NCBI GenBank assembly: GCA_937858935.1
Contig: CALLZX010000131.1
Coordinates: forward strand, 1-41,112
Direction: 5' to 3'
Length of the DNA: 41,112 bases
Origin: an uncultured Ignavibacteriales bacterium
Lineage (GTDB): Bacteria > Bacteroidota > Ignavibacteria > Ignavibacteriales > Ignavibacteriaceae
Below the pieces are notes generated by a model. The model was not told the origin of the DNA, did not search any database, and saw only the letters and a list, made by a program, of their open reading frames with translations. Shown in pieces: positions 26,806-36,072 of this stretch; the first letter of the stretch is position 1; each line of letters begins with the position of its first letter. A program made the position numbers and the translations under genes.

Positions 26806-27480
26806 ATGATTAAAATTAAATTCTTATTTATTTCTGCAATGTTTATTGGTGGGATAATTTCATTTGGTTGTTCTAGTTCGTCTGGTAATTTACGATATGG
26901 GGATAATAGTAAATCTACTGTGATAAATGATAATGATTCATTTTCTGATGATTCTTCTTTTGTGCTTGATGATAAAGAGGTTTCTGAATTCCAAGATCCA
27001 AGCGACTTACCAGAAAATGAATCCAAAATCGACTTAACTGAGTTGATGAAGAACCTTGATCAGAAATCTTCTGGTTCAGATGGTGAAGCATTGCTTTCTT
27101 CCAAAAGAGAATTAATGCTGATGGAAATAATAAGATATTTAAATACTCCTTATAAGTATGGTGGAAATTCTTTAAATGGAATTGATTGCAGCGCATTTAC
27201 TCAAAGTGTTTATAAAAATTCCTGGCTGCTTGATCTTAACCGCTCAGCCAGAGAACAGTATCAGCAGGGGATTGTAATTGATGACAGAACAGCATTGGAA
27301 TTTGGTGACTTGGTTTTTTTTAATACACGTAGACGAGTAAAGCCAGGACACGTTGGAATATATATAGGTGATAATTTATTTGCACATGCATCATCTAAAT
27401 TAGGGGTAACAATTTCTTCCCTCGAGCACGATTATTATAATAAAAGATATATGGGCGCTCGAAGGATTGATGAACAATAA
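26806..27480 (+). CDS. NlpC/P60-family lipoprotein, putative peptidoglycan endopeptidase
   Basis: NlpC/P60 enzymes cut peptide bonds in peptidoglycan stems. The 224-aa protein has a lipoprotein-type signal ending GIISFGC, with C22 as the likely lipidated residue, then a Ser/Asp-rich linker to about residue 85, and a C-terminal catalytic domain with YKYGGNSLNGIDCSAFTQSVY (catalytic C128) and KPGHVGIYIGDNLFAHAS (catalytic H182). It should be attached to the outer membrane on the periplasmic side. The ATG at 26806 is preferred to a TTG one codon earlier. It begins 3 nt after the sigma factor stop, so the two are co-transcribed, and it ends before a convergent terminator. Confidence 0.9.
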   Translation: MIKIKFLFISAMFIGGIISFGCSSSSGNLRYGDNSKSTVINDNDSFSDDSSFVLDDKEVSEFQDPSDLPENESKIDLTELMKNLDQKSSGSDGEALLSSKRELMLMEIIRYLNTPYKYGGNSLNGIDCSAFTQSVYKNSWLLDLNRSAREQYQQGIVIDDRTALEFGDLVFFNTRRRVKPGHVGIYIGDNLFAHASSKLGVTISSLEHDYYNKRYMGARRIDEQ

Positions 27481-27502
27481 AATACCTTGGAATATTTAAA
27501 TA

Positions 27503-27533
27503 AAAAAAGCTGTTCACATTGAACAGCTTTCTT
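27503..27533. terminator. Bidirectional terminator between the NlpC/P60 gene and nrdJ
   Basis: AAAGCTGTTC (27506-27515) and GAACAGCTTT (27521-27530) form a perfect 10-bp stem with the loop ACATT. A run of A residues at 27502-27508 gives a T-run on the minus strand, suiting nrdJ, and TTTCTT follows on the plus strand. The two genes converge here. Confidence 0.82.
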
Positions 27534-27557
27534 ATCATCTAAAGATGTTTAAGCAAT

Positions 27558-30500
27558 TTAACTACATCCGGTTGTAGAACCGCAAGTCATACACTTCAAA
27601 CAAGTTCCATTTCTAACCATAGTTATACTTTGACATTCCGGACATATATCACCAGTATAACCATTCTCGATTGCTTGTTTAACTTTTGTAGTCATACTAT
27701 TTACAGCATGTGTTCTTTCTTGAGTTGCAGTTACTTTTGATCCTGGAGCATAGTTGAATTTTTCAGGATGATCTTTATCAAGTTCTACAAGACGTTCACT
27801 TATTATTTCTTCACTCTCAAATTCTGGCTCACTTAGTTTTTTAACAATACCTCTTGATGCTTTAGAAGTAATTTCATCTGTATCAACGTGTGAAAGATCA
27901 TTTCTGCCAAGATATGTAACCGCAAGTTCTCTGAAAATATAATCAATTACAGATGTAGCCATTTTAATTTTATCATTACCTGTTACGATTCCGCTTGGTT
28001 CAAATCTAGTGAATACAAATGCATCTGTGAACTCTTCCAAAGGAACGCCGTGCTGCAATCCCAATGAAATTGAAATTGCAAAACAATTTATCAAACTTCT
28101 AAATGAAGCACCTTCACGATGCATATCAATAAAGATTTCACCTAATTGCCCGTTATCATATTCACCAGTTCTAATATAAACGGATTGACCATTTATTTTA
28201 GCTTTTTGTGTATAACCAGATCTTCTATCAGGTAATCTTCTTCTCTTTGCTATGTATCTGTGAATAATTTTTTCTGCAACTTTAACAATGTCATTTTTCT
28301 CTTTTTCTTCCATTATTGCTTCAATATCTTCATCACTCATAGTATTAAGTGGTTGGGATAATTTTGATCCATCACGATAAAGAGCGTTTGCCTTAACACC
28401 TAGTTTCCAGCTTTGCATGTAAGCATCTTTAATATCTTCAACACCTGCGTTGCCAGGTAGATTAATTGTCTTTGATATTGCGCCTGAGATAAATGGCTGC
28501 GCTGATGCCATCATTTTAATGTGAGCAAGAGGACGAATAAACCGTGTTCCTTTTTTACCACATTTATTTGCACAATCAAAAATTGAATAATGATCATGTT
28601 TGAGAAATGGGGCACCTTCAATTGTCATTGTTCCACAGACATAATCATTAGCAGATGAGATTTCTGTTTTGGAAAAACCAAGTTTACTTAAGACATCAAA
28701 ATCAAATGAGTTTATTTCGTCCTCATCAAATCCCAAAGTTTTAATTAAGAAATCTGTACCGAGTGAAAATTTGTTAAATGCAAAAGTTATATCAAAAACA
28801 GATGGAAGAGATTTGTCTATTTTCGTAACCATTTCATCTGTGAATCCTTTTGCTTTTAAGGATTGAGGATTAATGTAAGGACAGCCATCCAACGAACCAG
28901 ATCCTTTTGCATATCTTATAATTTCACTTATTTGATCTTTATTATATCCCAATTTTTCTAGTGCAGGTGGAATAGATTGATTGATTATTTTGAAGTATCC
29001 CCCGCCAGCTAATTTTTTAAATTTTACTAACGCAAAATCAGGTTCAACTCCTGTAGTATCGCAATCCATTACCAGTCCAATTGTACCAGTAGGCGCTATC
29101 ACGGTCACTTGAGCATTTCTGAACCCATATAACTCGCCAAGTTCTACAGCTTTATCAGCGTCTTCTCTGGCTGCTTTAAGAAGATCTGAAGGGCAGTATT
29201 GAGGATTAATTCCAACAGGATAAATTGTCAATCCTTCATATTCTTCATTTGGTACATTATACGATGCTCGACGATGATTCCTGAGTACTCGTAACATGTT
29301 GTATTTATTTTCTTCATATCTTGGGAAAGGTCCGGCTTGTTTTGCTAATTCCGCAGAAGTAGCGTATGAAGTCATATGCATAATGGACGTTAATGCACCA
29401 CAGATCGCAAATCCTTCACGGCTGTCATAAGCAATTCCCTGAAGCATTAATAAAGTTCCCAGGTTTGCATAACCTAAGCCGAGTGTTCTGTATTCATAGC
29501 TTAATTGGGCAATTTCTTTACTTGGAAATTGTGCCATCAAAACACTTATCTCAAGAACCATTGTCCAGATTCTTGTTGCATGTCTATATGATTGAATGTT
29601 GAATGCATGTTTTTCAGTATCATAAAATTTTACAAGATTCAATGATGCCAGATTACAAGCTGTATCATCCAAGAACATATATTCGCTGCAGGGATTAGAT
29701 GCTTTTATTTCACCACCAGCAGGACAGGTATGCCACTCGTTTATCGTGGTATGATATTGAATTCCAGGATCGGCGCAGGACCACGCTGAATATGCAATTT
29801 GATCCCATAAATCTCTAGACTTTAAAGTTTTGCAAGGTTTAGGATTTCTTTTTTCTTTCTTTGCTTTTCTTTTTTCGGTTCGCCAGTAAAGATTCCAATT
29901 TCCATCATTAAGAACTGCTGTCATAAATTCGTTAGTAACACGTACGGAGTTATTAGAATTCTGACCGGATACAGTTGCATATGCTTCTGAATTCCAATCA
30001 GTGTCATATATAGGAAACTCAATAGATTTAAATCCTAATTTTGCAAGATGTATAACTCGTTCAATATAATTATTAGATATCTGTGCTTTTCTTGCTTCTA
30101 AAACAGCATAGCTTAATTTCTTATTAAGCTTTTTATTGAATCGATCATTTTCAGGATGTTCATCATAACAAGCTTTCATAATATTGTTAAGATGAAGATT
30201 ACATAATTTTGAACCAGCAACAATTGCAGCAACTTTTTGTTCTTCAATAACTTTCCAATTAATGTATTCTTCGATATCCGGATGATCGAGATCCAGAGTT
30301 ACCATTTTGGCCGCGCGTCTTGTTGTTCCACCAGATTTAATTGCTCCTGCCGATCTATCTCCAATTTTTAAGAACGACATTAGACCTGAAGATTTCCCTC
30401 CACCGCTTAAAGATTCATTTGAACCTCTTAATTCAGAAAAATTGGATCCAGTACCGGAACCATATTTAAATAATCGTGCTTCACGAACCCAAAGATCCAT

Positions 30501-31142
30501 GATGCCACCTTCGTTAACTAAATCATCACTAACTGATTGGATGAAACATGCATGTGGTTGTGGATGTGTATAAGCATCTTCTGATTTAGTGAGTTCCCCA
30601 GTTTGATAATCAACATAGAAATGTCCTTGTGATGGTCCAGTAATACCATAAGCCCAATTTAATCCTGTGTTAAACCACTGAGGGCTGTTCGGTGCTGCCA
30701 TCTGATTTGCGAACATATACATCAATTCATCATAGAATGATTTAGCATCCTCTTCAGAATCAAAGTAACCGGCTTTCCATCCCCAGTAAGTCCATGTTCC
30801 TGATAATCGATGAAACACTTGTTTAGAATCTGTTTCTGAAGTAAACCTATCATTTTCAGGAAGTTCTTGTAATCTTTCTGAATCAGCAACCGAAGGCTGC
30901 AGCCATTTTGGAACCCCTTTTTCGTTGACTTTTTTAAGCAGTTTTGGAATGCCTGCTTTTCTAAAATACTTTTGCGCAATAATATCTGTGGCAACCTGTG
31001 ACCACTGCTTTGGCACCGAAACATTTTCCATTCTAAAAACACTTGAACCATCAGGATTTTTAATTTCAGATGTTCTTTTAGAAAATTCAAAAGATGATAG
31101 AGGATCCTTTCCCTGTGCGGTAAAAAATCTGTTAATCTGCAT
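27558..31142 (-). CDS. nrdJ: Adenosylcobalamin-dependent (class II) ribonucleoside-diphosphate reductase
   Basis: Class II reductases make deoxyribonucleotides from ribonucleotides with a B12-derived radical and need no oxygen. The 1194-aa product contains the reductase core: HACFIQSV with substrate-site C199, [16 protein letters not shown], the NPCSE motif (483-487) with the thiyl-radical C485 and E487, and the P-loop-like [20 protein letters not shown] segment. The C-terminus is Cys-rich (GDICPECQ, then [15 protein letters not shown]), fitting the redox-active or zinc-ribbon tail of long NrdJ proteins. GGAGAG lies 4 nt before the ATG on the minus strand. No nrdA/B or nrdD/G is in the window, so whether this is the only reductase is unknown. 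Confidence 0.95.
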   Translation of the reverse strand: MQINRFFTAQGKDPLSSFEFSKRTSEIKNPDGSSVFRMENVSVPKQWSQVATDIIAQKYFRKAGIPKLLKKVNEKGVPKWLQPSVADSERLQELPENDRFTSETDSKQVFHRLSGTWTYWGWKAGYFDSEEDAKSFYDELMYMFANQMAAPNSPQWFNTGLNWAYGITGPSQGHFYVDYQTGELTKSEDAYTHPQPHACFIQSVSDDLVNEGGIMDLWVREARLFKYGSGTGSNFSELRGSNESLSGGGKSSGLMSFLKIGDRSAGAIKSGGTTRRAAKMVTLDLDHPDIEEYINWKVIEEQKVAAIVAGSKLCNLHLNNIMKACYDEHPENDRFNKKLNKKLSYAVLEARKAQISNNYIERVIHLAKLGFKSIEFPIYDTDWNSEAYATVSGQNSNNSVRVTNEFMTAVLNDGNWNLYWRTEKRKAKKEKRNPKPCKTLKSRDLWDQIAYSAWSCADPGIQYHTTINEWHTCPAGGEIKASNPCSEYMFLDDTACNLASLNLVKFYDTEKHAFNIQSYRHATRIWTMVLEISVLMAQFPSKEIAQLSYEYRTLGLGYANLGTLLMLQGIAYDSREGFAICGALTSIMHMTSYATSAELAKQAGPFPRYEENKYNMLRVLRNHRRASYNVPNEEYEGLTIYPVGINPQYCPSDLLKAAREDADKAVELGELYGFRNAQVTVIAPTGTIGLVMDCDTTGVEPDFALVKFKKLAGGGYFKIINQSIPPALEKLGYNKDQISEIIRYAKGSGSLDGCPYINPQSLKAKGFTDEMVTKIDKSLPSVFDITFAFNKFSLGTDFLIKTLGFDEDEINSFDFDVLSKLGFSKTEISSANDYVCGTMTIEGAPFLKHDHYSIFDCANKCGKKGTRFIRPLAHIKMMASAQPFISGAISKTINLPGNAGVEDIKDAYMQSWKLGVKANALYRDGSKLSQPLNTMSDEDIEAIMEEKEKNDIVKVAEKIIHRYIAKRRRLPDRRSGYTQKAKINGQSVYIRTGEYDNGQLGEIFIDMHREGASFRSLINCFAISISLGLQHGVPLEEFTDAFVFTRFEPSGIVTGNDKIKMATSVIDYIFRELAVTYLGRNDLSHVDTDEITSKASRGIVKKLSEPEFESEEIISERLVELDKDHPEKFNYAPGSKVTATQERTHAVNSMTTKVKQAIENGYTGDICPECQSITMVRNGTCLKCMTCGSTTGCS

Positions 31143-31563
31143 CCAACTCTCCAGAGGATAGACTAGTTAATAAAAAAAACTATTTATATTATTTAAGGAT
31201 AGAAGTGATCCGGGATTTTTGAATGATGGTTTGTATAATAAAAAACCTAATATTTTTGTCACATCATTCATCATTAATTCACATCAGAAACTATTAAAAA
31301 AAATTATAAATAAAAAATAGAAAGCGTAGTTAATATATATTTTTTTGATCACTTAATTTTCAAATCGAAAATGAAAATAATTTGTTAAAAAAACAAATTA
31401 AATTTTATACAACTTACTCTTGACAATAAATTAATTTTAGCATCATTAGGAAATCTCAACTTCTCTATCAAAAATAATTACCGCTCAAAATAAATATCTC
31501 TTTTAATTATCGATTAGTTACTATCTTTATCATGATTTTAATCAATTTTTTGAAAGAATTATA
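31143..31563. other. 421-bp intergenic region between divergent nrdJ and the ABC gene set
   Basis: This AT-rich stretch separates two divergent units and holds no gene that I can see. It contains a candidate nrdJ promoter (31235-31262, minus strand), an inverted repeat around it (GAATGATG 31221-31228 and CATCATTC 31262-31269), a 9-bp AT-rich palindrome (TAATTTGTT at 31378-31386 and AACAAATTA at 31392-31400, loop AAAAA), and TTGACA at 31420-31425 on the plus strand with no good -10 element at the right distance. No cobalamin riboswitch core and no NrdR-box pair were recognised by eye. Confidence 0.6.
31235..31262 (-). promoter_or_regulatory. Candidate promoter of nrdJ
   Basis: Read on the minus strand, GTGACA (31262-31257) is followed after 16 bp by TATTAT (31240-31235); each differs from the sigma-70 consensus by one base. 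It would give a leader of about 85 nt before the nrdJ ATG at 31142. An inverted repeat (31221-31228 and 31262-31269) brackets it, which could be an operator. No TAnnTTTG form was found, which weakens the call for this organism. Confidence 0.35.
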
Positions 31564-32484
31564 TTGAACGGCGATAAAATAATCGAGATTAACTCATTAA
31601 CTAAAGACTTTAAAGATTTACGCGCTGTAAACAGTCTTAATCTTAATGTTTTTGAAGGTGATGTGTTTGGATTTTTAGGCCCAAACGGAGCGGGTAAAAG
31701 TACAACCATAAGAATGCTTTTATCTCTAATAAAACCTACTGAAGGCAGTATTAAGCTCTTTGATAAAACACTCGAAAAGAATCGTATAGAAATTCTAAAA
31801 AGGATAGGGGCTATTGTAGAAAAACCTGATTTCTACGGTTATTTATCGGCTTATAAAAATCTGGAAATTCTTGGAAAAATTTCCGGTAAGGAAATAAGTA
31901 AAAAAAGAATTATGGAAGTACTCGAGCTTGTTGGATTGAGTAAACGTTATAAAAGTAAAGTTAAAACTTTTTCACACGGAATGAAGCAAAGACTAGGATT
32001 AGGACAAGCACTGCTTCACAATCCTGATTTGATAATACTCGATGAACCAACAACTGGTTTGGATCCACAAGGGATGAAAGAAATTCGTGATCTTATTTTA
32101 TATTTAAGCAAAGTGGAAAAGAAAACAATTTTTCTTTCTTCGCACATACTGCACGAAGTAGAACTTGTAGCAAATAGAATGATCATAATAAATAAAGGAA
32201 CAACAAAAGTTGAGGGATATGTTCAGGATTTACTAAATGCAAAGAAACTTAAAGTATCGTTTGAGGTAGATGATGAAGAAAAGACCATTAGTCTTTTAGC
32301 TCAATCAGATTGGAAAAACAAACTTGAATCGAATGCAAAAACTGTGTTTATGTTCTCGCTTGAGAATGATGAAATAGCTAATCTCAATAAATATCTTGTT
32401 GAAAATGGCATTGCGGTTAGTGCTGTTATTCCAACAAGATCACTTGAGGATTATTTCTTAAAAATTACTGATGAGGTTGTATAA
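31564..32484 (+). CDS. ABC transporter ATP-binding protein, ABC-2 type (CcmA/NatA family)
   Basis: The 306-aa ATPase should energise the membrane protein encoded next. Walker A is GPNGAGKST (39-47), the signature is FSHGMKQRLG (136-145), Walker B is LIILDEP (156-162) with the D-loop TGLDPQG, and the switch His is in SSHILHE (H194). The C-terminal 90 residues lack catalytic motifs, as usual in this subfamily. The start is probably TTG at 31564 (MNGDKIIEINSLTKDF), as no ATG fits; there is no strong Shine-Dalgarno. Its stop overlaps the permease ATG by 1 nt (TAATG). The substrate cannot be deduced. Confidence 0.92.
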   Translation: MNGDKIIEINSLTKDFKDLRAVNSLNLNVFEGDVFGFLGPNGAGKSTTIRMLLSLIKPTEGSIKLFDKTLEKNRIEILKRIGAIVEKPDFYGYLSAYKNLEILGKISGKEISKKRIMEVLELVGLSKRYKSKVKTFSHGMKQRLGLGQALLHNPDLIILDEPTTGLDPQGMKEIRDLILYLSKVEKKTIFLSSHILHEVELVANRMIIINKGTTKVEGYVQDLLNAKKLKVSFEVDDEEKTISLLAQSDWKNKLESNAKTVFMFSLENDEIANLNKYLVENGIAVSAVIPTRSLEDYFLKITDEVV

Positions 32485-33323
32485 TGTTGACACTTATCCA
32501 GATTGAATTGTATAAAATTTTTAAGAAATGGCGAACCTATATCGGATTTATGGCAATTGGTGTCCTGGTTCCAATTATTCATACAGCAATGGTGTTTGAG
32601 GGTAAAGATACGCTCAATTTTATGACAAGAAATATTCAAGATTCCTTTGTCTTTGTTGGAAACTTATTAAATGGATATTTAGTCTCGTATTTAATTTTAA
32701 CCAGCCTCGCTGTACATATTCCATTTTTAATTGCCCTTGTTGCAGGCGATTTACTGGCCGGTGAGGCCACAGCTGGAACTTATAGGATGTTAATAACTCG
32801 TCCTATTTCGCGAACGCAAATAATTACTTCAAAGTTTTTAGCAGGAATTATTTATACGAATCTTTTAATTCTCTGGCTTGCTGTTATGAGTTTGGTTGTT
32901 GGGCTGATAATATTCGGAACTGGCGAACTTTTAGTAATCAGTAATCAAACCGTAATAATATTTGAAAAGAGTGATATTCTTTGGCGATTCCTCTTAGCTT
33001 ATGGTTTTGCGTCACTTGGAATGTCTGTAGTTGCAAGTCTTGCATTTTTATTTTCTTCCCTAGTTGAAAATTCTATCGGTCCAATCGTAAGCACAATGGC
33101 AGTAATAATTGTTTTTATTATTCTATCAGCAATAAATGTCGATTTTTTTCAAACGATTAAACCATACTTGTTCACAAACTATATACTTTCGTGGCGATTA
33201 TTTTTTGATGATCCTGTCGATTTTGCAGAACTGATAAAGGCTACTTCAATACTTGCAGGGCACATAGCATTTTTCTTTTTACTAGCTCTCTTTTTGTTCA
33301 AACGTAAAGATATACTTACATAA
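32484..33323 (+). CDS. ABC-2 type transporter permease
   Basis: The 279-aa product has about six hydrophobic segments (starting GFMAIGVLVPIIHTAMV, then SYLILTSLAVHIPFLIALVA, IIYTNLLILWLAVMSLVVGLIIF, ASLGMSVVASLAFLFSSL, IVSTMAVIIVFIILSAI and GHIAFFFLLALFLF). After the second segment lies GDLLAGEATAGTYRMLITRPISRTQIITSKFLAG, the cytosolic motif typical of ABC-2 permeases of the NatB/YhaP-like group. It is translationally coupled to the ATPase (TAATG overlap), so the two form one transporter; a LolA-like periplasmic protein gene follows after 12 nt. Confidence 0.9.
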   Translation: MLTLIQIELYKIFKKWRTYIGFMAIGVLVPIIHTAMVFEGKDTLNFMTRNIQDSFVFVGNLLNGYLVSYLILTSLAVHIPFLIALVAGDLLAGEATAGTYRMLITRPISRTQIITSKFLAGIIYTNLLILWLAVMSLVVGLIIFGTGELLVISNQTVIIFEKSDILWRFLLAYGFASLGMSVVASLAFLFSSLVENSIGPIVSTMAVIIVFIILSAINVDFFQTIKPYLFTNYILSWRLFFDDPVDFAELIKATSILAGHIAFFFLLALFLFKRKDILT

Positions 33324-33335
33324 TATGAGGACAAG

Positions 33336-34043
33336 ATGAAATTATTAATCGGTTTATTTTTAGTTCTAGTTCAATTTGGTTTTTCTCAATCAAAAGATCC
33401 AAATGAAATAATAAATGCAGTAATTACAAACTTTAATAAAGTAAATGATTACCAGGTTGATGTGAACATTAAAGTTGATGTTGAGTTTATTAAGGTTCCT
33501 GAAACAAAAGCTAAAATTTATTTTAAACAACCGGATAAAGTTCATCTTGAAGCTGAGGGATTTGCAATGCTTCCTAAAAACGGAATGGAATTTTCACCTT
33601 CTACATTGTTAAAAAAAGATTACACTGCAATTTATGAGCAAGATGTTGAATTAAACGGATTTAAAACATCAATAGTTAAGGTAATCCCTCTTGGAGATCA
33701 AGGGGAAGTAATTCTTTCAACATACTGGATTGATCAGAAGAAACAAGTTATTAGAAAAGTTGAATCAACTACAAAAACTAACGGCACTTTTACTATTGAT
33801 TTTACTTATGACGATAAAATAAAATATCCGCTCCCTGCTAAAATTGTTTTCGCCTTTAATATGGATAAGATGAATATTCCGGCAACGATTAGCGGGGAAA
33901 CGAACAATGAAAAACCTGAAAAAAAAAATAAGAATTCTGATACAAGAACTAAGGGAAAGGTAATTGTCAATTACTCAAACTATTTAGTTAATAAAGGTGT
34001 TCAGGATTCAGTTTTTGAAGAAAAGAATAAAAAGACTAAATAA
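33336..34043 (+). CDS. Secreted LolA-like protein
   Basis: The 235-aa product has a cleavable signal peptide (KLLIGLFLVLVQFGFSQS, cut likely near residue 18-20) and a mature part resembling the LolA/LppX beta-barrel fold: DPNEIINAVITNFNKVNDYQVDVNIKVD, then KAKIYFKQPDKVHLEAEGFAMLP, and YWIDQKKQVIRKVESTTKTNGTFTIDFTYDD. It ends in a Lys-rich tail (VFEEKNKKTK). Such proteins bind lipids or lipoproteins in the periplasm. Being 12 nt after the ABC-2 permease, it may carry or sense a lipid moved by that transporter; this is inference. It is not a clear orthologue of E. coli LolA, so no symbol is given. Confidence 0.75.
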   Translation: MKLLIGLFLVLVQFGFSQSKDPNEIINAVITNFNKVNDYQVDVNIKVDVEFIKVPETKAKIYFKQPDKVHLEAEGFAMLPKNGMEFSPSTLLKKDYTAIYEQDVELNGFKTSIVKVIPLGDQGEVILSTYWIDQKKQVIRKVESTTKTNGTFTIDFTYDDKIKYPLPAKIVFAFNMDKMNIPATISGETNNEKPEKKNKNSDTRTKGKVIVNYSNYLVNKGVQDSVFEEKNKKTK

Positions 34044-34223
34044 TATGATTAAAATTCAGCGGCGGTTGGTCTTAGTTTGAGGAAAAACTAATCTATCTTA
34101 AAGTACTCTGGATTTTTTTTAACCCCGCTAAACTTAAATATTCCCGGAGCAAAATATTATTCACACCTAACCAAAAAAAGTCATTTAGCGGTTGTATAAA
34201 AAAAATGGGATGATAACTAAGTG

Positions 34224-34667
34224 CTAATCAATTACAATTTCAACAATTTTATTATTATCACTAAATCTAAATTTTGCGTCTTCCCAGTCAGGCGGGCCAA
34301 ACAATCCACTAGCATTATTTGAAAAGCCATAATCTTCAACCGGAATGCCGAGAATATTCGTATTCAAATCATCATTAGCATCTTCATCGTGAAAAGCCTT
34401 TACCGCATAATCACCATAAGGTAAATCTTCAATCTCAATAGTTGCTGTATTACTTTCTATTGGAATTGTTTTGCCAATAAATGGTGATTTATGATTCTTA
34501 TAATTTGCATCAGAATTACATAATGCAATTTTTACATTACCATTGTTAGAACTCAAACCGTTAAACTTAATAATTAGCTTTCCTTTCTTTCTGCCTCCAT
34601 CTGAAGAAAAGTTAAGCGTTGAAAAACTAAATATTAAAACGAACAAAAAATAAATGATGCGCTTCAC
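34224..34667 (-). CDS. Secreted DUF2141-family protein
   Basis: The 147-aa product has a signal peptide (RIIYFLFVLIFSFSTLNFSS) and a beta-rich domain with the DUF2141 pattern: GKLIIKFNGLSSNNGNVKIALCNSD, IEIEDLPYGDYAVKAFHDEDANDDLNTNILGIPVEDYGFSNNASGLFGPPDWEDAKFRF. The HDEDANDDLNTN stretch is a conserved acidic loop that could bind a cation. The function of the family is not established. It is the last gene of the minus-strand run, 18 nt after fabF. A 180-bp gap without clear structure separates it from the convergent LolA-like gene. Confidence 0.88.
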   Translation of the reverse strand: MKRIIYFLFVLIFSFSTLNFSSDGGRKKGKLIIKFNGLSSNNGNVKIALCNSDANYKNHKSPFIGKTIPIESNTATIEIEDLPYGDYAVKAFHDEDANDDLNTNILGIPVEDYGFSNNASGLFGPPDWEDAKFRFSDNNKIVEIVID

Positions 34668-34685
34668 GAATAATCCTAATAATTG

Positions 34686-35942
34686 TTACTCATACTTTTT
34701 AAAAATTACCGATGTATTATGACCACCAAAACCAAATGCATTACTTAATGCATAATTAACTTTTCTATCCTGTGGCTTATTAAATGTATAATTTAAATCA
34801 CAATCAGGGTCAGGATTTGCAAAGTTAATAGTTGGTGGTATCTTATCATTTACAACAGCAAGAATTGATGCTATTGCTTCAACTGCACCAGCTGCACCCA
34901 ATAAATGTCCTGTCATACTCTTTGTTGATGAAACATTTAATTTATATGCATGTTCTCCAAACACTTTTTTAATCGCTTTAGTTTCACCAATATCTCCAAG
35001 TGGAGTAGATGTTCCGTGCATATTTACGTAATCAATTTCTTCAGGTTTAATTTCTGCTTGTTCAATCGCCATTTTCATAGATAAAATTGCTCCAGTACCT
35101 TCAGGATGGGGGGCTGTAATGTGATGTGCATCAGCTGATAGCCCAGCACCAATAATCTCACAATAAATTTTAGCATTACGTTTTAAAGCGTGTTCAAGTT
35201 CTTCAAGAATCAAAGCACCTCCGCCTTCGCCCATAACAAATCCATCTCTTGTTGAATCGAATGGACGGCTTGCTGTTTCAGGTGAATCATTTCTAGTTGA
35301 GAGTGCTCTATTTGCATTAAATCCACCCATCCCTAATTCTGATATCGAAGCCTCACTACCGCCGGCAACCATCACATCAGCCATCCCAAATTTTATCAAA
35401 AGAAAGCTATCTATCATATTATTGTTTCCGGTAGCACAAGCAGAAACTGTGCAATAATTTGGGCCACGGAAACCATGTTGCATAGAAATATGTCCGGCTG
35501 CAATATCTGGAATGAGCATAGGAATAAAGAATGGAGAAATCCTTCCTGGTCCTTGTTCACGATTAGTTACGGCCTGATCGTAAAAAGTTTGAATACCGCC
35601 AATTCCGCTCCCAAAAATAACACCTACCCGATTTTTTTCATCTTCAGATAGAGTTTCGGGTTTTAAGTTTGAATCTTCAATAGCTTGTTGTGATGCAACC
35701 AATGCATATTGGGCAAAAGGATCTAATCTTCTTGCAGTTTTTTTATCAAGAAATTTTAATATATCAAAATCTTTTAGTTCGCAGGCAAATTTTGTATCAA
35801 CCCTTGAAGTATCAAATTGCTTAATCATAGCAGCGCCGCTTTTAGATTCCATCATACCACTCCAGAATTCATTTACAGTTAATCCGATTGGGGTTAAAGC
35901 TCCCATCCCTGTTACAACTACTCTTCTGTTTTTGTTAGACAT
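34686..35942 (-). CDS. fabF: Beta-ketoacyl-ACP synthase II (FabF)
   Basis: FabF elongates acyl-ACP in fatty acid synthesis by condensation with malonyl-ACP. The 418-aa product has the catalytic triad: C169 (TVSACATGNN), H309 (VNMHGTSTPLGD) and H346 (STKSMTGHLLGAAGAVEA, with K341). The N-terminus RRVVVTGMGALTPIGLTVNEFW and the C-terminus NAFGFGGHNTSVIFKKY are typical. It is not preceded by acpP here, unlike in many genomes; the 130-bp gap upstream (35943-36072) contains no ORF for an acyl carrier protein and probably holds its promoter. Confidence 0.97.
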   Translation of the reverse strand: MSNKNRRVVVTGMGALTPIGLTVNEFWSGMMESKSGAAMIKQFDTSRVDTKFACELKDFDILKFLDKKTARRLDPFAQYALVASQQAIEDSNLKPETLSEDEKNRVGVIFGSGIGGIQTFYDQAVTNREQGPGRISPFFIPMLIPDIAAGHISMQHGFRGPNYCTVSACATGNNNMIDSFLLIKFGMADVMVAGGSEASISELGMGGFNANRALSTRNDSPETASRPFDSTRDGFVMGEGGGALILEELEHALKRNAKIYCEIIGAGLSADAHHITAPHPEGTGAILSMKMAIEQAEIKPEEIDYVNMHGTSTPLGDIGETKAIKKVFGEHAYKLNVSSTKSMTGHLLGAAGAVEAIASILAVVNDKIPPTINFANPDPDCDLNYTFNKPQDRKVNYALSNAFGFGGHNTSVIFKKYE

Positions 35943-36072
35943 TTAGATCCTCTTATAAGATTAAAAATTTAAGTTCTTTTGATATTTTTGAAGCGTAAAA
36001 ATAATGAATTTAAAGTAAAAGCTTAAGCGAAAGTTGATACACTAAATTGATTGAAATGGCAAAGAATAAATC

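Noticed and set aside
27558-31142. Several ORFs of 60-120 codons on the opposite strand or other frames inside nrdJ
   Set aside because: They lie wholly inside a well-conserved gene, have no ribosome-binding sites of note and their products look like shadow translations.
31143-31563. Possible cobalamin riboswitch before the B12-dependent reductase
   Set aside because: I looked for the conserved B12-box type core on the minus strand and saw none; the region is too AT-rich. A covariance search would settle it.
34072-34091. Short hairpin TTAGTTT/AAACTAA after the LolA-like gene
   Set aside because: Only 7 AT-rich base pairs and no T-run; too weak to call a terminator.
34121-34193. Inverted repeat AACCCCGCTAAA ... 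TTTAGCGGTT in the gap between the LolA-like and DUF2141 genes
   Set aside because: It has a bulge and a 51-nt spacer, with no further support; could be chance or a decayed repeat.
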